Shown in pieces: positions 14,874 through 19,071 of a stretch of 19,071 nt of DNA. Made by a program: the position numbers and the translations under genes. Origin of the DNA: an uncultured Porphyromonadaceae bacterium (GTDB lineage Bacteria; Bacteroidota; Bacteroidia; Bacteroidales; Muribaculaceae). Position 1 is the first letter of the stretch; each line of letters opens with the position of its first letter. The notes beneath the pieces were generated by a model. It had not been told where the DNA came from, did not search any database, and saw only the letters and a list, made by a program, of their open reading frames with translations. The stretch is from NCBI GenBank assembly GCA_947178245.1, contig CAMWXO010000017.1:1-19071 (forward strand), written 5' to 3'.

Positions 14874-16060
14874 TTCTGATAATAGCAGGCATAATAATAC
14901 TGGCCATCGCCGCTGCGGTCGTCTACCGCAAGGTGGTGCGCCCGCTGCGCACCATAGCCAATGGTGTGGACCTGCTGCGCGCTCAGGATTTCAGCAGCCG
15001 TCTGGCCTACGTGGGGCAGAAACAGGCCGACAGGATAGTGGATATGTTCAACGGCATGATGTCTGTCCTGAAGGAGGAGCGGCTGAGGCTGCGCGAGCAG
15101 AACCACTTTCTCGACCTCATCATCGGGGTCTCGCCCATGGGCATAATTCTTCTGAAACCGGATTCCGACGGCCTGATCAGCGACGCCAACAATGCCGCCG
15201 TGAGATTTCTGGGCAAGACCGGAGGCGACGGAATTACGGGACTGCGGATAGCGGATATCCCCTCACCCCTCTCGCACACCCTCGCATCGCTGACAGACCA
15301 TGAGGTGAGGGTGGTGAGGCTCAACAACGCGATGGTGTTCAGATGCTCGCGCCTCTCATTCATGGAAAGCGGGGTAAGACACCCCTTCCTGCTCGTGGAA
15401 TCACTCACTGATGAAGTGATAAGGGCGGAAAGGAAATCATACGAGAAGGTGATAAGGATGATGGCCCACGAGGTGAACAACGCGCTCGGGGGAATGATTT
15501 CGGTGGTGGACACCGCTGCCGATGCCTCCGACGACCCCGACATGAGGGAAGCGCTCCACGCCACGTCGCAGCGCGGCAAGGATATGGGGGCCTTCATCAC
15601 CAAGTTCGCCTCGGCGGTGAAGATTCCCGAGCCTGTCAGAATCGAGGCAGATCTCAATGAATTGCTCCTGCGCTGGCAACCTATGCTGGAGAGCGTATGC
15701 TCCACCACTGGCACCACCCTGGAGCTAAGTCTGCCGGAGACTCCGCTCCGCGTCTGCATAGACCCGGTACTGATGGAGCAGGTGCTGACCAATATAGTGA
15801 AGAACGGGGCCGAGAGCGCGGGAGAGGCAGGACGGATACGGATATATGTGGAGGGGAAATCGACACTTACGGTTGAAGACAACGGCCCGGGCATATCGCC
15901 CGAAGCATCTGAAAGCCTCTTCACGCCTTTCTTCACCACCAAGCCGGAAGGCCACGGACTCGGGCTCATCTTCGTGACCGAGGTGCTACATTCCCACCGC
16001 ATTCCCTTCTCGCTCCAGACCGAAGCCGACGGCCTGACACGCTTCCGCCTCCACTTCTGA
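14870..16060 (+). CDS. Sensor histidine kinase (NtrB-like, one membrane helix)
   Basis: This 396-residue kinase starts directly in a membrane helix (about 2-19), followed by a HAMP-like linker (about 20-75) and a PAS-like domain (about 80-180). The H-box MMAHEVNNAL has phospho-acceptor His200. The ATPase domain has N-box NIVKNGAES (308-316), G1 DNGPGI (337-342), F-box FTPFFTTK (351-358) and G2 GHGLGL (361-366). There is no second membrane helix and no periplasmic sensing domain. The signal is therefore probably intramembrane, cytoplasmic through the PAS domain, or relayed by another membrane protein such as one of the permeases; this last idea is inference. It should phosphorylate the regulator encoded immediately upstream (ATGA overlap). 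It is the last + strand gene of the block. Confidence 0.92.
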   Translation: MILIIAGIIILAIAAAVVYRKVVRPLRTIANGVDLLRAQDFSSRLAYVGQKQADRIVDMFNGMMSVLKEERLRLREQNHFLDLIIGVSPMGIILLKPDSDGLISDANNAAVRFLGKTGGDGITGLRIADIPSPLSHTLASLTDHEVRVVRLNNAMVFRCSRLSFMESGVRHPFLLVESLTDEVIRAERKSYEKVIRMMAHEVNNALGGMISVVDTAADASDDPDMREALHATSQRGKDMGAFITKFASAVKIPEPVRIEADLNELLLRWQPMLESVCSTTGTTLELSLPETPLRVCIDPVLMEQVLTNIVKNGAESAGEAGRIRIYVEGKSTLTVEDNGPGISPEASESLFTPFFTTKPEGHGLGLIFVTEVLHSHRIPFSLQTEADGLTRFRLHF

Positions 16061-16100
16061 AACCACGGCAGGCCAATCCAACGGGCATGACACATGAAAA

Positions 16101-16123
16101 AAGGCCGACATCACGTCGACCTT
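16101..16123 (-). terminator. Intrinsic terminator, best read on the - strand
   Basis: AAGG and CCTT enclose CGAC/GTCG with a 5-base loop (16110-16114). Read on the - strand the one non-Watson-Crick position is a G-U pair and the hairpin is followed by six T (complement of 16097-16102). Read on the + strand that position is a C-A mismatch with a poorer tail, although it could still help end the kinase transcript. It lies about 280 bp beyond the pgi stop, so a separate - strand transcript may end here. Confidence 0.7.
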
Positions 16124-16206
16124 ATTTCCTTTAATTCAAACAACAATAACAACTTTTTTTCAGAACGCTTATAGCAATTAAACTAATCAATCTGTGTTTT
16201 TCATGG

Positions 16207-16267
16207 GTAACTCCGGATCGCTTCTCGCTGTCTCGAGCGACGCTTACCGTTTGTCTCTCTGAGTTAC
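16207..16267. other. Foldable element in the gap between the convergent transcription units
   Basis: GTAACTC (16207-16213) pairs with GAGTTAC (16261-16267), enclosing a hairpin TCGCT (16225-16229)/AGCGA (16236-16240) with a 6-base loop. An alternative GGTAA (16206-16210)/TTACC (16244-16248) pairing would exclude the outer stem. The segment is far more GC-rich than its flanks and lies between two terminators. It has no tRNA T-arm. It could be part of a small RNA, but no family is recognised. Confidence 0.4.
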
Positions 16268-16282
16268 ACTAATAAAACAATG

Positions 16283-16322
16283 AGGCCCGGAGAAGGTTTA
16301 ATCATCACCTTGCTCCGGGCCT
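16283..16322. terminator. Strong bidirectional terminator downstream of pgi
   Basis: AGGCCCGGAG (16283-16292) pairs perfectly with CTCCGGGCCT (16313-16322). An inner AAGGT/ACCTT stem (16293-16297 with 16307-16311) extends it past one bulged G to a 9-base loop. The + side tail is TTGTTTAAT and the - side tail is CATTGTTTTATT, so it can end both the - strand pgi transcript and any + strand readthrough. A much weaker 5-bp hairpin (16366-16370 with 16381-16385) lies closer to the pgi stop. Confidence 0.85.
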
Positions 16323-16340
16323 TGTTTAATAACTATTTAA

Positions 16341-16348
16341 CAAATGTA
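16341..16348 (-). promoter_or_regulatory. Possible Bacteroidetes -7 promoter element on the - strand
   Basis: The - strand reads TACATTTG here, an exact match to the Bacteroidetes -7 consensus TAnnTTTG, in the gap between the pgi stop and the strong hairpin at 16283-16322. I see no matching -33 TTTG at the usual distance. If it is real, transcription would start near 16334 and run leftward through both hairpins to the terminator at 16101-16123. A short motif like this can occur by chance. Confidence 0.25.
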
Positions 16349-16399
16349 ACTTATTTGCAATAAAATCCGGAGTTTCAGGGCCGGAATCGTCGTTTTTCC

Positions 16400-17743
16400 T
16401 TATTTGAGACGCTCGCGGATGGCTTCGGTCTCCTTCTCATAGCCGGGCTTGCCGAGAAGAGCGAACATGTTCTTCTTGTAGGCCTCAACACCGGGCTGAT
16501 TGAAGGGATTCACACCGAGCATGTAGCCGGAGATGCCGCACGCTTTCTCGAAGAAATAGATGAGGGCGCCGAGAGTGTGCTCGTCGAGTTTGGTGATCTC
16601 GATCTTGATGTTGGGCACTCCGCCATCCACATGGGCGAGCATGGTGCCGAGCTCGGCCATCTTGTTCACGTCATCCACTCGCTTGCCGCCGAGGAAGTTC
16701 AGGCCGTCGAGGTTCTGGTCGTCGGTGGGGATATACTTGTGGAGCAGCGGCTCTTTCACTGAGATCACTGTCTCGAAGATGGTGCGCTCGCCGTCCTGTA
16801 TCCACTGGCCCATGGAGTGGAGGTCGGTGGTGAAGTCTACAGATGCAGGGAAGATGCCCTTGCCGTCCTTACCCTCGCTCTCGCCGTAGAGCTGCTTCCA
16901 CCACTCAGCGAAATAGTGGAGTTTGGGATTGAAGTTGGCGAGAATCTCGATTTTCTTACCGCCCTGATAGAGGGCATTGCGCACGCGGGCGTAAGTCTCG
17001 GCTATGTTGTCGGGGCCTGGCTCTGCGGTGGCCTTTTCCATCTCGGTGGCGCCGGCCACGAGCTTCACGATGTCGAAACCTGCCACAGCTATCGGGAGAA
17101 GTCCGACGGGAGTGAGCACCGAGAAGCGGCCGCCTACATTGTCGGGAATCACGTAGGTCTCATATCCCTCCTGAGTGGCGAGGGTGCGGAGCGCTCCCTT
17201 CGACTGGTCGGTGACGGCCACGATGAGGTCTTTGGCGGCATCCTTGCCCACCTGCTCCTCAAGCTGAGCCTTCAGCAGGCGGAAGGCGATGGCGGGCTCG
17301 GTGGTGGTGCCTGACTTCGAGATTACGATGATACCGAATTTCTTGTCTTTCAGCATCTCCTGGAGCTCGGCGGTGTATTCTTCGCCGATGTTCTGCCCCG
17401 CATAGAGCACTTTCGCGCTTTTGGGGCTCGGATTGTGGATGAAATCTGCAAAATTATTGCTGAGGGCGCTGATCACGGCCTTTGCTCCGAGATATGAGCC
17501 GCCGATGCCGATGCAGACCACATAGTCGCAGTTCTGCTTCAGGCGGTCGGCCGTCTTGTTGATTCTGTCGAGAAGCGCGGAGTCGGTCTCCGACGGGAGT
17601 TTAACCCAGCCGAGGAAATCGCTTCCGGCAGCGCGGCCGGTATTGACGTCGGTGATGGCTTCCACAGCCGCTGTCTCATTAGCAATATATTCCTTCTCCG
17701 CGAAATATACCGCATGAGTGATGTCCAAATTAATAGCTTTCAT
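16400..17743 (-). CDS. pgi: Glucose-6-phosphate isomerase
   Basis: This 447-residue cytosolic enzyme interconverts glucose-6-phosphate and fructose-6-phosphate in glycolysis and gluconeogenesis. It is of the short (about 450-residue) bacterial type rather than the about 550-residue E. coli type. Visible motifs are GIGGSYLGAKA (79-89), the phosphate-binding SKSGTTTE (142-149), GGRFS (204-208), the GESEG region with catalytic-type Glu289, DLHSMGQ with His309, and the C-terminal signature GVNPFNQPGVEAYKK (410-424). It starts 34 bases after the gpsA stop, with no promoter seen in the gap, so it is probably the last gene of a lysS-gpsA-pgi transcript that ends at the hairpins below 16390. Confidence 0.97.
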   Translation of the reverse strand: MKAINLDITHAVYFAEKEYIANETAAVEAITDVNTGRAAGSDFLGWVKLPSETDSALLDRINKTADRLKQNCDYVVCIGIGGSYLGAKAVISALSNNFADFIHNPSPKSAKVLYAGQNIGEEYTAELQEMLKDKKFGIIVISKSGTTTEPAIAFRLLKAQLEEQVGKDAAKDLIVAVTDQSKGALRTLATQEGYETYVIPDNVGGRFSVLTPVGLLPIAVAGFDIVKLVAGATEMEKATAEPGPDNIAETYARVRNALYQGGKKIEILANFNPKLHYFAEWWKQLYGESEGKDGKGIFPASVDFTTDLHSMGQWIQDGERTIFETVISVKEPLLHKYIPTDDQNLDGLNFLGGKRVDDVNKMAELGTMLAHVDGGVPNIKIEITKLDEHTLGALIYFFEKACGISGYMLGVNPFNQPGVEAYKKNMFALLGKPGYEKETEAIRERLK

Positions 17744-17777
17744 GTTCTTTTTTATATTAAGGGTTATACAGTGTGTT

Positions 17778-18788
17778 TTAAGAAAAATGCTCGGCGAGCT
17801 CTTTCATGGCACGGCGCACGTTTACGTTCTCGTAGAGCACGGCGTGCACCATGTCGAGAATGGGCATCTCCACCTGCAGATCCGGCCGCTCATTGATGTC
17901 ATACATGCACTTTGTGCCGTAATATCCCTCAGCCACCATGCTCATCTCCATCTTCGCCACCTTCACGCTGTAGCCCTTTCCGAGCATCGAGCCGAAGTTA
18001 TGGTTGCGCGAGAATTTGCTGTAGGCCGTCACGAGCAGGTCGCCGAGATATGCCGAGCGGTCGATGTCGCGTGGCATGGGTGCGATGGTGTCAACGAATT
18101 TCCGCATCTCCCTGATGGCATTGCTCACGAGCATTGCCATGAAGTTGTCGCCGCTCTTCATGCCATTGACCATTCCGGCCGCGATAGCGTAGACATTCTT
18201 GAGCACCGCGGCATACTCGATGCCGTCAACGTCGTCTGAGATTATGGTCTTCATCTTGGCCGAAGCCAGACATGCGGCGAAGGCCCTCGCCTTCTCGGTG
18301 TCGCGGCATCCGATGGTGAGATAACTCAGGCGCTCGAGGGCCACCTCCTCTGCGTGGCAGGGGCCGCCGATCACGAGCATGTTGCCGCGCGGCACGCCGC
18401 ATTCCTGCTCGAAATAGTCGGTGATGATCATGTTGCGGTCTGACACCATACCCTTCACCGCCGACACCACGTTCTTACCGGTGATATCGATAGTGAGGGC
18501 GCTCATTTCCTGCAGGAAATAGGGCGAGGGCATCGCTACGACGAGGGTGTCGGCATTTGCGGCCACCTCGTTGATATCTGACGAGAAGTCGATGCAGTCC
18601 GTATCGAAACTCACATCGGTGAGGTAAGAGGGGTTGTGGCCGTATTTGCGGAATTCCTCGATCTTGTCATCGCTACGGAGATACCAACCGATACGGTCGC
18701 AGTTTTTCAGCAGCAGTTTTGCGAGGGCCGTGGCCCAGCTGCCGCCGCCCAAAACGGCTACTTTCGATATGCGGTCTTTGGCATCCAT
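17778..18788 (-). CDS. gpsA: Glycerol-3-phosphate dehydrogenase [NAD(P)+]
   Basis: This 336-residue cytosolic enzyme reduces dihydroxyacetone phosphate to sn-glycerol-3-phosphate for phospholipid synthesis. The nucleotide-binding loop GGGSWATALA (14-23) opens the Rossmann domain. VKGMV (111-115) contains the first conserved lysine, GGPCHAEEVA (141-150) matches the Bacteroidetes form of the GPxxAxE motif, and LKNVYAIAAG (196-205) carries the catalytic Lys197. GDLLVTAYSKFSRN (249-262) is the substrate-domain signature. The length is normal. The start lies two bases after the lysS stop, so the two are almost certainly co-transcribed. Confidence 0.97.
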   Translation of the reverse strand: MDAKDRISKVAVLGGGSWATALAKLLLKNCDRIGWYLRSDDKIEEFRKYGHNPSYLTDVSFDTDCIDFSSDINEVAANADTLVVAMPSPYFLQEMSALTIDITGKNVVSAVKGMVSDRNMIITDYFEQECGVPRGNMLVIGGPCHAEEVALERLSYLTIGCRDTEKARAFAACLASAKMKTIISDDVDGIEYAAVLKNVYAIAAGMVNGMKSGDNFMAMLVSNAIREMRKFVDTIAPMPRDIDRSAYLGDLLVTAYSKFSRNHNFGSMLGKGYSVKVAKMEMSMVAEGYYGTKCMYDINERPDLQVEMPILDMVHAVLYENVNVRRAMKELAEHFS

Positions 18789-18790
18789 GA

Positions 18791-19071
18791 TTATTTCTCC
18801 TCTTCGTTTTCTTCTGCCGCCTCAGCCTTCTGTTGCTTCTTCTCAGGCCGCATCTGGGGGAAGAAAAGCACTTCCTGGATGGCGGTCTGGCCGGTGAGCA
18901 GCATCGTGAGGCGATCCATACCGATTCCCAGGCCTGACGTCGGGGGCATGCCGTATTCAAGCGCACGCACGAAGTCATGGTCGATGATCATGGCCTCGTC
19001 GTCGCCCTTGTCGGCGAGGTTCATCTGGTCTACGAAACGCTCATACTGGTCGATCGGGTCGTTGAGTTCGG
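18791..19071 (-). CDS. lysS: Lysyl-tRNA synthetase, class II, C-terminal end (partial)
   Basis: Only the last 92 codons are in the window; the gene continues beyond 19071. The fragment includes DPIDQYERFVDQ, the class II segment DHDFVRALEYGMPPTSG, and motif 3 GLGIGMDRLTMLLT, whose arginine contacts ATP. IQEVLFFPQMRP then marks the end of the catalytic domain. A charged tail of about 20 residues, rich in Lys, Glu, Gln and Ala and ending EENEEEK, follows the catalytic core. The enzyme charges tRNA-Lys in the cytosol. It is the most upstream gene visible in the lysS-gpsA-pgi set. Confidence 0.95.
   Translation of the reverse strand, partial: ELNDPIDQYERFVDQMNLADKGDDEAMIIDHDFVRALEYGMPPTSGLGIGMDRLTMLLTGQTAIQEVLFFPQMRPEKKQQKAEAAEENEEEK

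Noticed and set aside
15007..16095. A 362-codon - strand frame opposite the histidine kinase
   Set aside because: The kinase frame has all catalytic boxes in order. The opposite frame is Ser/Arg/Pro-rich with no domain.
16207..16267. tRNA-like element with a 7-bp closing stem
   Set aside because: It is too short at 61 bases, lacks a T-arm with the GTTCRA pattern on either strand, and has no proper anticodon stem.

Overview
The window looks like a Bacteroidales chromosome, possibly Muribaculaceae. The reasons are a carboxypeptidase-regulatory/plug/beta-barrel outer-membrane protein, export systems built from several separate FtsX-type permeases, starts without clear Shine-Dalgarno sequences, and a lysS-gpsA-pgi cluster order that I associate with Bacteroidales. 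Family-level placement is an inference. No insertion sequences, CRISPR arrays, tRNAs or rRNAs were seen.

Layout. (1) Positions 135-1901 carry a short DXS-like thiamine-diphosphate enzyme on the + strand, closed by a strong intrinsic terminator (1924-1961). By hand alignment it has lost several residues that define true DXP synthase. (2) Positions 1962-16060 hold a ten-gene + strand block. It begins with an 18-bp palindrome (1991-2008) and a near-consensus sigma-54 promoter (2052-2067). The genes are a periplasmic adaptor, permease A, permease B, one ABC ATPase, permease C, permease D, a TolC-family channel, a large outer-membrane beta-barrel protein, an NtrC-type sigma-54 response regulator and its histidine kinase. 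(3) Positions 16061-16399 are a 339-bp gap with two terminator hairpins and a further foldable element. (4) Positions 16400-19071 on the - strand read lysS (3' end only), gpsA, pgi.

How it fits together. The adaptor, four MacB/FtsX-type permeases, ATPase and TolC channel have the parts of a MacAB-TolC-like export machine that uses cytoplasmic ATP to act on periplasmic substrates. The permeases fall into two kinds arranged A-B and C-D, suggesting two heterodimers served by one ATPase. The kinase-regulator pair at the 3' end is the obvious candidate to activate the sigma-54 promoter about 11 kb upstream, which would close a regulatory loop. The substrate is not visible from sequence.

The spacers are unusual. 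Most gaps of 50 bp or more contain short tandem repeats of 7-9 bp units, with a different unit sequence in each gap, and several also contain perfect or near-perfect inverted repeats.
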